DNA from: an uncultured Muribaculaceae bacterium
GTDB taxonomy: Bacteria > Bacteroidota > Bacteroidia > Bacteroidales > Muribaculaceae
Direction: 5' to 3'
Assembly: GCA_934675575.1 (NCBI GenBank)
Contig: CAKUQQ010000003.1
Span: 174,586 to 238,585 of the forward strand
DNA length: 64,000 bases
Shown: positions 25,789 to 34,246 of the stretch, one piece after another
How positions within the stretch are numbered: position 1 is the first letter of the stretch
Layout of the letters: every line of letters begins with the position of its first letter
Notes under the pieces: model-generated
Database searches by the model: none
The model's input: only the letters and a program-made list of their open reading frames with translations
What the model was told of the DNA's origin: nothing
Made by a program: the position numbers and the translations under genes

Positions 25789-28086
25789 ATGAAAAAATGT
25801 ATCTTTCTATTCATGATGCTGGTTTGCGTTGTGCTTGGCACAGGAAAAGCAAACGCCTACGACATCACGTTTAACAAGCAAATTGGCAACCATGGCATTA
25901 CTATCTCTTATGACGCGTCAACCGGCATCTATACGGTGGCAACTGTGGATGACGACCCATACATCACTACGCAAAAATTCAAACGTGCGCTTGAGGACAC
26001 GGAGTGTATGTTCTCGTTTGAATACAAGTGCGAGATAGGCAAGGCTCCGTGGACGCTGCAACTGTTTTTTGCCAACCCAATACAAGAGGCAAGGTCGGTG
26101 AAGTTTGACGCCGGTTTTGTGTGCGATGGCGAGTGGCATGAGTTCAAGGCCAACATCAAGCCTTATAAGGAAAAATTCAAATGGGGATTGCAAACCAACT
26201 TGTTGCGCATCGACATAGGCGAAGTGGCAGGTTGCGAATTTCAAATGCGCAACGCCAAAATACGCGAAATGAATGAAGAGGAGCTTGAAGCCGAGCGCAA
26301 GCGCCAGGAGTGGGAGAAATATAAAAACGACATGAGCGCGCACCTCAACAAATATCTGGGCAATCCATATAGCTCAAAGGTGGAGACCGTGACGGTGGCC
26401 GACAGCTCGGTGACAATAACCGGAAAGTGTGTGGGCGAGGGCAAATTCCAGCTCGTAGATGTGGCCCCATACGACGAAATCACTGAAACCAAGCGTTTTG
26501 CCGAGCGTGTGGCTCTTGCCGACAAGGAATTCACGGTGACAGTGCCGCGCTACATGGCCAAGCGCGATGGCTACCCATACGACCGCGCCTTGTCGAAATG
26601 GGCCATAGTTGACTCAACCGAAGAAGCCGACGTGCTGCAATCAACAGCAATCTATGCCACCGACATGGCAGCAAAAAGCTCGCCAGAGGCACAGCCGCTT
26701 TTGACTAAGAAAGGATTGGGCAATTATCATTCAAACGCATACGGAGCCGACCTCGACTCGCTGCAAGTGAAGAGCGTGACGATAAATGTGGTGCTAAACA
26801 ACCTGATTTCAACCTACAAGGTCAACAAGAACTGGGCTGCCAAGACATTCAACGGCAAGAAATATTATTACAGCAAGAAAGCTCTGCAAAACTATGACGC
26901 GCTGCTCAAGAACTGCGCCGAGAGGAAGATTGTGACTTCTGCCATATTGCTTGTGCCATATTATGCTTCAGACAGCACTATGGTCAAGACCATAACCCAC
27001 CCGGAGAGCACAGGCGGCAACTATGCAATGCCTAACCTGACCGACGCAAAGGGTGTGAACACGTTTGCCGCCATGCTGTCGCTGCTGGCTGAGCGTTACT
27101 CTGGCGAAACATACGGACGCTTCAACCACTGGATTATCCTCAACGAGGTAGATGCCGGAACCACATGGGCAAACATGGGCGACCAGCCGCTGCCACGCTA
27201 CATCGACGCTTATCAAAAGACGATGCGCATGTGCTACAATATATTGCGCCAGTATGACCAAAATGCGTCGGTGCTTGCATCATTTACCCACACATGGGCG
27301 GGCAGTGCAGGTGAATACACCACGCTCAACTTCTTGAACCAATTCATGCGTTACGACTACGCCGAGGGCGACTATCGCTGGGGCTTGGCTTATCACCCAT
27401 ATCCGCAAGACTTGAGCAGACCACGCTTCTGGGAAGACGACAAAGAGTCAACCTACATGATGAACTCGCCATATTGCACGTTTAAGAACCTGGAGGTGGT
27501 AGATGCCTGGGTGCGTAATCCGGCACACTACTACATGGGCAACACCAAGCGCGTGCTCTTCTTGAGCGAAAACGGCACCAACTCGCCGTCGTACTCTGAA
27601 AAAGACCTTACTGACCAAGCTGCCGGCGCATGCTGGGCATGGAAAAAGGTGAGCAAACTTGAAGGCATCGACGGAATTCAATGGCACAACTGGATTGACA
27701 ATAAAGTGGAAGGCTTCAGACTCGGTTTGCGCTACTATCCCGACGACGAGACATACAAGGGCGCTCCAAAGCCGGTGTGGTATGTGTGGCAAGCTGCTGG
27801 CACAGAAAAAGAGGACTCTGTGTTTGAAAAATACAAATCGGTTATAGGCATATCAAGCTGGGACGAGATATTCCATGAGACCGGTGTGGCTGTGGTTAAG
27901 ACAGCAGAACCTACGCTGAAGGCTTGGGGCGCACAGGGCACAATATTGGTGGCCGATGAAAAGCCTGTGGAGGTTTACTCGATGATGGGTGCTCTTGTGG
28001 CTCGCGGCACCAACGCGATAAACGTGCCGGCCGGCCTCTATGTGGTGAAGCGCGGCTCAAGCTCTGTGAAGGTGGTGGTGCGCTGA
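25789..28086 (+). CDS. DUF5722 family secreted glycosidase-like protein
   Basis: 765 residues with a signal peptide ending near KANAYDI. Residues 25-165 form a jelly-roll-like domain and are followed by a charged helix (EELEAERKRQEWEKYKND). The main domain (about 200-690) looks like a clan-A TIM barrel. E453 in WIILNEVDAG is placed like an acid/base, and E594 in LFLSENGTNS like a nucleophile. This fits the DUF5722 family. The C terminus (VEVYSMMGALVARG to AGLYVVKRG to KVVVR) resembles a type IX secretion sorting domain. Enzymatic activity is inferred from motif geometry only. Confidence 0.72.
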   Translation: MKKCIFLFMMLVCVVLGTGKANAYDITFNKQIGNHGITISYDASTGIYTVATVDDDPYITTQKFKRALEDTECMFSFEYKCEIGKAPWTLQLFFANPIQEARSVKFDAGFVCDGEWHEFKANIKPYKEKFKWGLQTNLLRIDIGEVAGCEFQMRNAKIREMNEEELEAERKRQEWEKYKNDMSAHLNKYLGNPYSSKVETVTVADSSVTITGKCVGEGKFQLVDVAPYDEITETKRFAERVALADKEFTVTVPRYMAKRDGYPYDRALSKWAIVDSTEEADVLQSTAIYATDMAAKSSPEAQPLLTKKGLGNYHSNAYGADLDSLQVKSVTINVVLNNLISTYKVNKNWAAKTFNGKKYYYSKKALQNYDALLKNCAERKIVTSAILLVPYYASDSTMVKTITHPESTGGNYAMPNLTDAKGVNTFAAMLSLLAERYSGETYGRFNHWIILNEVDAGTTWANMGDQPLPRYIDAYQKTMRMCYNILRQYDQNASVLASFTHTWAGSAGEYTTLNFLNQFMRYDYAEGDYRWGLAYHPYPQDLSRPRFWEDDKESTYMMNSPYCTFKNLEVVDAWVRNPAHYYMGNTKRVLFLSENGTNSPSYSEKDLTDQAAGACWAWKKVSKLEGIDGIQWHNWIDNKVEGFRLGLRYYPDDETYKGAPKPVWYVWQAAGTEKEDSVFEKYKSVIGISSWDEIFHETGVAVVKTAEPTLKAWGAQGTILVADEKPVEVYSMMGALVARGTNAINVPAGLYVVKRGSSSVKVVVR

Positions 28087-28186
28087 CATCAGCACCTACA
28101 AACACACGCATCACGCCACCACGGCAAAATGCAGTGGCACAATTAAAAAAAAGAAAAATAAAGTTTTTTTTAATAGAGATAATGAC

Positions 28187-29047
28187 ATGAAAAAAATGAT
28201 GTTTATTTCGGCTATGGCTCTGGTGCTGGCAGTGGCTGGCACGGCATGCCAGCCGTCAGGCAACCAAGCCAAGATTGATGACTTTGTGATAGGAGAAGTG
28301 TATAAGACCGCCACCATGTCGTATAAGCTGGTGGGCGACACCACTTATGGCAAAGGCGTGTCGGTGTATAACACCACGAGCGTGACCATGCAGTGGCCCA
28401 CCAAGTTTGGCTCAAACGACCTGACCGCTCTGCAAGACTCGCTTATGCTCACAGTGCTCGACACGACCGGCATTGACATCAACAAGGCCATTAACCTCTA
28501 CATCAACAAGCCGTGGTGGGAAGGCGGCGGCAAAGCCGAAAAGGTGGAGTCGGTGCCGGAAGTGAGCGACAGTGTGCGCATACTGGAGCGCAACGTGAAG
28601 ATGAGCTCGGTGGGCTTTAGCGACACTTACATGGTGTTTCGCATAGACTACTACGAGGACTTTGGCGGCGCTCACCCAAACTACTACTCGCACTTCTTGA
28701 ACTACGACATCAAAAACAACAAGATTCTTTACTACAAAGACGTGTTTAAGCCTGGCACCGACGCCGCGCTGCTCGATGTGGTGAAGCAGGGATTGTGCAA
28801 GAAGTATATGGCCAACAGCCTGAGCGAGCTTGGCGAGAAATCGGGCATTTTCATCGACCAAATCAACGTGAGCCGTGAGATTTATCTCACCGGCGACAAG
28901 GTGGTATTTCACTACAACCCCTACGCCATAGGCTGCTGGGCTGCCGGAACGATTGACCTTGAGGTGCCGGCCTACGAGTTGCTCGATTACTTGACCGACA
29001 TGGCCAAGACTTTGTTTGGATTCCCTGCTGTCCCTGTTAGAAAATAA
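28187..29047 (+). CDS. DUF3298-domain lipoprotein
   Basis: 286 residues. The lipoprotein signal MKKMMFISAMALVLAV ends in lipobox GTAC (Cys21). The C-terminal half carries the RsiV/PdaC-like DUF3298 pattern: FGGAHPNYYSHFLNYDIKN, ILYYKDVFKPG, VFHYNPYAIGCWAAG and LEVPAYEL. DUF3298 proteins are envelope proteins, some linked to lysozyme sensing or peptidoglycan deacetylation; no catalytic domain is present here. It follows the DUF5722 gene by 100 bp without an obvious terminator. Confidence 0.8.
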   Translation: MKKMMFISAMALVLAVAGTACQPSGNQAKIDDFVIGEVYKTATMSYKLVGDTTYGKGVSVYNTTSVTMQWPTKFGSNDLTALQDSLMLTVLDTTGIDINKAINLYINKPWWEGGGKAEKVESVPEVSDSVRILERNVKMSSVGFSDTYMVFRIDYYEDFGGAHPNYYSHFLNYDIKNNKILYYKDVFKPGTDAALLDVVKQGLCKKYMANSLSELGEKSGIFIDQINVSREIYLTGDKVVFHYNPYAIGCWAAGTIDLEVPAYELLDYLTDMAKTLFGFPAVPVRK

Positions 29048-29054
29048 TGGGCTT

Positions 29055-29606
29055 ATGACCGACAGCAGAATGTTCACAAAGATGTTTGAGGAGTCGTTTC
29101 GCACCGACCTCGTCAGCTATCTCGAAGCCGCCCACGCCATAGGCAAACCGTTTCCCATAGCCCCCGACATAGAGGGGCTGTGGGAAAAGATTGGCGAGAG
29201 CTATCTGCCCGATGGCATGAGGGAGTTTCAGCAATATCCCATTGCAGCCCTGGGGTGGATTATGTATGTGGGCATGGCGGTTGCCAAGTTTTGGCATGAC
29301 GACTGGGAGCGTTACAGCAAGATTGACGACCTGTATGGCTACCTGAAACAGCAGACCGACTTCGACTACCTTGACGACTACATACGCTACGATGTGCTGG
29401 GCATGAGCAAGGCCGACGGCGAGAGCATAGAGAAGCTGGTGGGCGAGTGCGGCGCGCGCACCGACACGCGCTTGCGCCACCTGCAAGTGGAGCCGGGCAC
29501 ACAAGTGGCTTTTGTGGCTTTTGTGGCAGCCCTGCACCAGCTCTACTTGATGGGCATGGCAGTGCAGTTCAAGCGCATGGGCTATGAAATGGTGAAGATG
29601 GGCTGA
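29055..29606 (+). CDS. Hypothetical cytosolic protein
   Basis: 183 residues from the ATG at 29055. An in-frame TTG at 29016 would overlap the previous gene. No signal peptide; mostly helical, with a possible amphipathic or hydrophobic segment ALGWIMYVGMAVAKFW. The repeated-looking VAFVAFVAALHQLYLMGMAVQFK near the end is notable. I do not recognise the family. It sits 7 bp after the DUF3298 lipoprotein gene and ends before a terminator, so the two are probably co-transcribed. Confidence 0.7.
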   Translation: MTDSRMFTKMFEESFRTDLVSYLEAAHAIGKPFPIAPDIEGLWEKIGESYLPDGMREFQQYPIAALGWIMYVGMAVAKFWHDDWERYSKIDDLYGYLKQQTDFDYLDDYIRYDVLGMSKADGESIEKLVGECGARTDTRLRHLQVEPGTQVAFVAFVAALHQLYLMGMAVQFKRMGYEMVKMG

Positions 29607-29650
29607 TTGCAAAAAAAGAAACACTGTTAGATGTTAAATATTTTTATGGT

Positions 29651-29696
29651 CGCGCGACCGCTATCACTGTGAAGTGGGGGCGGCGCGCGCTTTTTT
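29651..29696 (+). terminator. Terminator before korA
   Basis: The arms CGCGCGACCG (29651-29660) and CGGCGCGCG (29681-29689) pair with one bulged A, with an inner CACT/AGTG pair, and are followed by six T residues. Confidence 0.7.
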
Positions 29697-29755
29697 GTGG
29701 CTTCTGCTGGGGTAATTGATAACATTCTGAAAATGGTTTAAAAACTCATAAAAAG

Positions 29756-29786
29756 TTTTTTATTACGAATAAAGAAATTAACTTTG
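29756..29786 (+). promoter_or_regulatory. Promoter of korA
   Basis: -7 element TAACTTTG at 29779-29786, with a T-rich -33-like element (TTTT, 29756-29759) 19 bp upstream. It gives a leader of about 70 nt. Confidence 0.55.
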
Positions 29787-29861
29787 CAAGTGCCTTGAAA
29801 GGCTTGTGTTTCATGCACAATTATACTGTAAACATAAAGATTTTTTTACTATAACAAAGAC

Positions 29862-31715
29862 ATGTTAGAGAAAACCGAAGTGAAATTCCGTCAGAGCGTT
29901 GTAGTGCGTTTTTCTGGCGATTCGGGCGATGGTATGCAGCTTGCCGGAAACATCTTTTCAAATGTTTCGGCAGAGGAAGGCGACCAGATTTCAACATTCC
30001 CCGATTATCCTGCCGAAGTTCGCGCTCCTCAGGGTTCGCTCAACGGAGTGTCGGGATTTCAGGTGCATATCGGCCATGGAGTGCACACGCCTGGTGACGA
30101 GTGCGATGTGCTGGTGGCAATGAATCCTGCCGCACTGAAGCAAAATGTGCGCTATTTGCGCAAAAACGGAGTGGTGATAGTGGATATTGACTCGTTTAAG
30201 CGAGTTGACCTCGACAAGGCGTTGTATAAGACCGACGACCCATTCAAGGAAGTGGGCATAGAGGGCAAGGCGCAGATTTTGGAAGTGCCGATGACCTCGA
30301 TGGTGAAGGCTGCCTTGGCCGACAGCGGCATGGACTTTAAATCGCAGATGAAGTGCCGCAACATGTTTGCCCTCGGCTTGATTTGCTGGCTGTTTAACCT
30401 GCCAAAAGAAGTGGCTGTGCACTTCCTGCACAACAAGTTTGGCAAGAAACCGGCGGTGTATGAGGCAAACGCAAAGGTGCTGAGAGGCGGATTTGACTAT
30501 GGCCACAACATACACGCTTCGGTCTCGACATATCGCATTAGCACCGATTCGGCGCGCCCCGGCATATATACCGATGTTAACGGCAACAAGGCCACGGCAT
30601 GGGGTTTGATTCTCGCAAGCGAGAAGAGCCACCGTCCGCTGTTTTTGGGCAGTTATCCTATCACTCCTGCCACCGACATACTCCACGAGCTTGCCAAACG
30701 CCGCGACTTGGGCGTGAAAGCGTGCCAGATGGAAGATGAGATTTCGGGCATCTGCTCGGCAATTGGGGCTTCGTTTGCCGGCAATTTGGCCGTGACAAGC
30801 ACATCGGGCCCGGGACTGTCGCTCAAGAGCGAGGGTCTGGGACTTGCCGTGATGGCAGAGTTGCCACTGGTGCTGATTGACGTGCAGCGCGGCGGACCGT
30901 CAACCGGCCTGCCAACCAAGACGGAGCAGACCGACTTGATGCAGGCGCTGTATGGCCGCAGCGGCGAGTCGCCACTTGTGGTTGTGGCAGCCTTGTCACC
31001 AACCGACTGCTTTCACATGGCATTTGAGGCCGCACGCATAGCACTGGAGCACATGACTCCTGTGATTTTGCTCACCGACGCATTTATAGCCAACGGGTCG
31101 AGCGCATGGCGCATACCCGATGCCGAGGATTATCCAGAAATCAAGCCAAACTATGTGCCCGACGAGTTGAAGGACACATGGACTCCATATATGCGCAATG
31201 CCGACATGGCGCGCTACTGGGCAATTCCAGGCACTCCTGGACTTGAGCACCGAGTGGGTGGTCTGGAAAAAGACTATAACACCGGCGTGCTCTCAAACAA
31301 CCCTGAAAACCATGAGCGCATGGTGAAGGCAAGAGCCCAAAAGGTGGCCAATGTGGTAAAATATATACCGGAGCTTGAAGTGAAGAGCGAAGGTGATGGC
31401 GCCGACACGCTGCTTGTGGGCTGGGGTGGCACTTATGGCCACATCTACTCGGCATTTGAGGAGCTTAACAAGGCCGGCAAGAAGGTGGATTTTGCCCAGT
31501 TCCGCTACATCAACCCTCTGCCTCTCAACACTGCAGAGGTGCTCAACCGCTACAAGACGGTGATTGTGGCCGAGCTTAATGAAGGCCAGTTTGCCGACTA
31601 CTTGCAGGCAAAGAATCCTAAACTCAACATCAAGCGCATCAACAAGGTGCAGGGACAGCCGTTCCTGGTGCATGAGCTCGTTGACGGCGTGAACAAAATT
31701 ATGGAGGGCAAATGA
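29862..31715 (+). CDS. korA: 2-oxoglutarate (2-oxoacid):ferredoxin oxidoreductase, fused gamma-alpha subunit
   Basis: 617 residues. With KorB it oxidatively decarboxylates 2-oxoglutarate (or a related 2-oxoacid) to the acyl-CoA with reduction of ferredoxin, or runs in reverse in anaerobes. The N-terminal gamma domain (about 8-190) holds FSGDSGDGMQLAGN and PDYPAEVRAPQGS. The alpha pyrimidine-binding domain follows (about 210-430, with GSYPITPATDILHELAKR and TSTSGPGLSLKSEG), then the C-terminal domain (about 465-600). This gamma-alpha fusion is typical of Bacteroidota Kor proteins. Its stop overlaps korB by 4 bp. Confidence 0.95.
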   Translation: MLEKTEVKFRQSVVVRFSGDSGDGMQLAGNIFSNVSAEEGDQISTFPDYPAEVRAPQGSLNGVSGFQVHIGHGVHTPGDECDVLVAMNPAALKQNVRYLRKNGVVIVDIDSFKRVDLDKALYKTDDPFKEVGIEGKAQILEVPMTSMVKAALADSGMDFKSQMKCRNMFALGLICWLFNLPKEVAVHFLHNKFGKKPAVYEANAKVLRGGFDYGHNIHASVSTYRISTDSARPGIYTDVNGNKATAWGLILASEKSHRPLFLGSYPITPATDILHELAKRRDLGVKACQMEDEISGICSAIGASFAGNLAVTSTSGPGLSLKSEGLGLAVMAELPLVLIDVQRGGPSTGLPTKTEQTDLMQALYGRSGESPLVVVAALSPTDCFHMAFEAARIALEHMTPVILLTDAFIANGSSAWRIPDAEDYPEIKPNYVPDELKDTWTPYMRNADMARYWAIPGTPGLEHRVGGLEKDYNTGVLSNNPENHERMVKARAQKVANVVKYIPELEVKSEGDGADTLLVGWGGTYGHIYSAFEELNKAGKKVDFAQFRYINPLPLNTAEVLNRYKTVIVAELNEGQFADYLQAKNPKLNIKRINKVQGQPFLVHELVDGVNKIMEGK

Positions 31716-32743
31716 TTATGGACAACACTATTAATTCAACATACCAACCCAAGGATTTCAAGAACGACCAAACGGTGCGTTGGTGTCCGGGCTGTGGCGA
31801 CCACGCCATTTTGAACGAACTCCACAAAGCCATGGCCGAGCTTGGAGTTCCTCCACACAAAACTGCAGTGATATCAGGTATCGGCTGCAGTTCAAGATTG
31901 CCTTATTACATGAATACTTACGGCTTCCACACAATACATGGCCGTGGCGGGGCTGTTGCTACCGGTTTTAAAGTGGCTAATCCCGATATGACTGTGTGGC
32001 AGATCGCCGGTGATGGCGATGGGTTGGCCATCGGAGGAAACCACTTTATTCATGAGGTTCGGCGCAATGTGGACCTGAACCTCTTATTGTTGAACAACAA
32101 AATCTACGGACTCACAAAGGGACAGTATTCGCCTACGAGCGACCGTGGCTTTGTGAGCAAGTCATCGCCATACGGCACCACCGAGGATCCGTTCATACCG
32201 GCCGAGCTGGTGTTTGGCGCAAGGGGCACTTTCTTTGCCCGTGGCATTGACGTGGAAATGAAAATATCGCAAGAATGCATGGTTGCCGCAGCACGCCACA
32301 AAGGTTGCTCAGTGGTGGAAATCCTGCAAAACTGCATGATTTTCAACAATGGCATTCACAACTACATCACCAATAAAGAAGTGCGTGCCGACCGCACCAT
32401 TCACCTCGTGCATGGCGAGAAAATGGTGTTTGGCAAGGACATGGACAAGGGAATTGTGCAAGACGGCTTCGGACTGAAGGCTGTGACCATAGGCCAGGAC
32501 GGCTACACGATTGACGATGTGCTTGTGCACGATGCCCACTGCAAGAGCAACTTCCTGCACCAGCAGCTTGCCATGATGGACGGCCATGAGTTGCCGCTCG
32601 CCATAGGCGTGATTCGCGACGTGGACAGCCTGAGCTATGAGGCTGAGGTGCAAAAGCAGGTGGAGGAAGTGCAGGTAAAGCACGGATTCTCGTGCTTGCG
32701 CGACATGATTCTTTCTGGTGACAACACTTGGGAAGTGAAGTAA
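31712..32743 (+). CDS. korB: 2-oxoglutarate (2-oxoacid):ferredoxin oxidoreductase, beta subunit
   Basis: 343-residue thiamine-diphosphate subunit. It shows WCPGCGDHAIL (iron-sulfur or TPP-proximal Cys residues, about 25-35), GIGCSSRLPYYMNTYGFHTIHGR and the TPP/Mg motif GDGDGLAIGG followed by LLLNNKIYGLTKGQ. It starts at an ATGA overlap with korA; a second ATG two codons later (31718) is an alternative. Converges on adk with a shared terminator between. Confidence 0.95.
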   Translation: MIMDNTINSTYQPKDFKNDQTVRWCPGCGDHAILNELHKAMAELGVPPHKTAVISGIGCSSRLPYYMNTYGFHTIHGRGGAVATGFKVANPDMTVWQIAGDGDGLAIGGNHFIHEVRRNVDLNLLLLNNKIYGLTKGQYSPTSDRGFVSKSSPYGTTEDPFIPAELVFGARGTFFARGIDVEMKISQECMVAAARHKGCSVVEILQNCMIFNNGIHNYITNKEVRADRTIHLVHGEKMVFGKDMDKGIVQDGFGLKAVTIGQDGYTIDDVLVHDAHCKSNFLHQQLAMMDGHELPLAIGVIRDVDSLSYEAEVQKQVEEVQVKHGFSCLRDMILSGDNTWEVK

Positions 32744-32774
32744 CGACGCTCACGCGCAAAAGTGTATAGATAAA

Positions 32775-32809
32775 CAAGAACTGCCACTCGGAGAGAGCGG
32801 CAGTTCTTG
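32775..32809. terminator. Terminator between korB and adk
   Basis: An 11-bp perfect stem: 32775-32785 pairs with 32799-32809, with a 13-base loop. A short T-rich tail follows on each strand (TTGTTTTG on plus), so it may work in both directions between these convergent genes. Confidence 0.8.
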
Positions 32810-32854
32810 TTGTTTTGTGGCCCTGTGTGGCTGCAGCGCATGTGGGGAGCAGAG

Positions 32855-33430
32855 TTATGCTTTGTCGATAGCTGTCTTGATGTCGGAGAAGATGTCGTCA
32901 ACCGAGCCAGTGCCTTTGATGGGCTTGTAGATGCCTTTCTTCTTGTAGAAGTCTTGCAGCGGTGCTGTTTGGTTGTGATACACGCCAAGGCGGCTCTTGA
33001 TGGTGTCTTCGTTGTCGTCGCTACGGCCGCTTTGCTGTCCGCGCATCACGAGGCGTTTCACCAGCTCGTCTTCGGGCACTTCAAGTCCCACCACGGCATC
33101 TATTGCCATGCCGCGGTCGGCAAGCAGCTTCTCCAGAGCCTCGGCTTGCGCTATGGTTCGTGGAAAACCATCGAAAATCACGCCTTCGGAGGCAGCTTCT
33201 TTGTTGCCATCGAGCACACTGGCAAGAATGTCAATCATGAGCTCGTCGGGAATCAAGTGGCCTTTGTCGATGTATGATTTGGCTGTTTTGCCGAGCTCTG
33301 TGCCTTGCTTTATGTGGTTGCGCAGCACGTCGCCGGTGGAGATGTGAAACAGGTTGTAGTGCTTGATGAGGTTTTCGCTCTGTGTGCCCTTGCCGGCTCC
33401 AGGAGCTCCAAAAATCACGATGTTAAGCAT
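32855..33430 (-). CDS. adk: Adenylate kinase
   Basis: 191-residue cytosolic enzyme that interconverts ATP and AMP with two ADP. The P-loop GAPGAGKGT is at residues 8-16, the AMP-binding FDGFPRT near 85, and a short LID (RGQQSGRSDDN) replaces the long zinc-type LID, as in other Bacteroidota. It lies 14 bp after hpt on the same strand, so hpt-adk is a purine-salvage operon. Confidence 0.97.
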   Translation of the reverse strand: MLNIVIFGAPGAGKGTQSENLIKHYNLFHISTGDVLRNHIKQGTELGKTAKSYIDKGHLIPDELMIDILASVLDGNKEAASEGVIFDGFPRTIAQAEALEKLLADRGMAIDAVVGLEVPEDELVKRLVMRGQQSGRSDDNEDTIKSRLGVYHNQTAPLQDFYKKKGIYKPIKGTGSVDDIFSDIKTAIDKA

Positions 33431-33444
33431 AGTTGTTTGTCTTG

Positions 33445-33999
33445 TTATTTTGATAATTGATCTTTGAGAATGTAGATGTCGGGTAGGTTGCGCGCCTCGC
33501 CGTCGAGGTCGAGTCCGTAGCCGATGATGAACTTTGACGGAATTTCAAATCCCACATATTCCGGCGGATTGCCCACGGTGAGCGAGCCTGGCTTAAACAG
33601 TAGCGATGCCATCTTCACGCTCTTGGGCTTGCTTTGTGCAAGGGTGGCGCGCATCTGCTGTGCAGTGACGCCGGTGTCAACTATGTCCTCGATAATGATT
33701 ACTTCGCGGCCTTCAAGGTTGTCGTCGAGCAGGCCGTTCACTTGCGTGACGGTGCCTGTTGACGAGGTGCCTTGGTATGACTTAAACCTCATGAACGCCA
33801 TTTCGGCATGGGGCAGATTGCAGGCACGAAACAAGTCGGCAGCAAAAATAAAAGCCCCTTTCAGAGTGCAGATAAACAGTGGGTTGTCGGTGGTGGCATC
33901 GCGCATTATCTCGTTGGCCACGCGCTGCACTTGCTTTGCTATCTCGCCAGCCTCAATATAGGGCACAAAAGTGAGGTCTTTGTATGTTAATTCCTTCAT
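33445..33999 (-). CDS. hpt: Hypoxanthine phosphoribosyltransferase
   Basis: 184 residues. Converts hypoxanthine and guanine with PRPP to IMP and GMP. The PRPP-binding motif EVIIIEDIVDTG is at about 99-110, and the substrate loop KFIIGYGLDLDGEARNLP near the C terminus. A -7 box (TAACTTTG on minus, 34016-34023) lies 17 bp upstream of the ATG. First gene of the hpt-adk operon. Confidence 0.96.
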   Translation of the reverse strand: MKELTYKDLTFVPYIEAGEIAKQVQRVANEIMRDATTDNPLFICTLKGAFIFAADLFRACNLPHAEMAFMRFKSYQGTSSTGTVTQVNGLLDDNLEGREVIIIEDIVDTGVTAQQMRATLAQSKPKSVKMASLLFKPGSLTVGNPPEYVGFEIPSKFIIGYGLDLDGEARNLPDIYILKDQLSK

Positions 34000-34148
34000 G
34001 TGAACGTTATTTGCACAAAGTTAAAAAAGTTTGTTTTTTTGTGCAAGTCAACTGTGCATGAGTGTGCCGCATGGGCAAGGAAAAGTTTAGTTTGCGAATT
34101 TGGTGATAATTAAGTGCGAAAGTGGCGGTGACGAAATGAAAAAATTGT

Positions 34149-34156
34149 TATTTTTG
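34149..34156 (+). promoter_or_regulatory. -7 promoter element for nnr
   Basis: TATTTTTG (TAnnTTTG), 90 bp before the ATG at 34247. No -33 match at the expected distance. Confidence 0.4.
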
Positions 34157-34246
34157 TAATTTGATAAGCATTTGCCGCGCTGCTTGTGCCGAGCGAGGCT
34201 TTTGGGTGCGGAATGAGGCTATTGTGAACAAAGAAAATAACACCAG

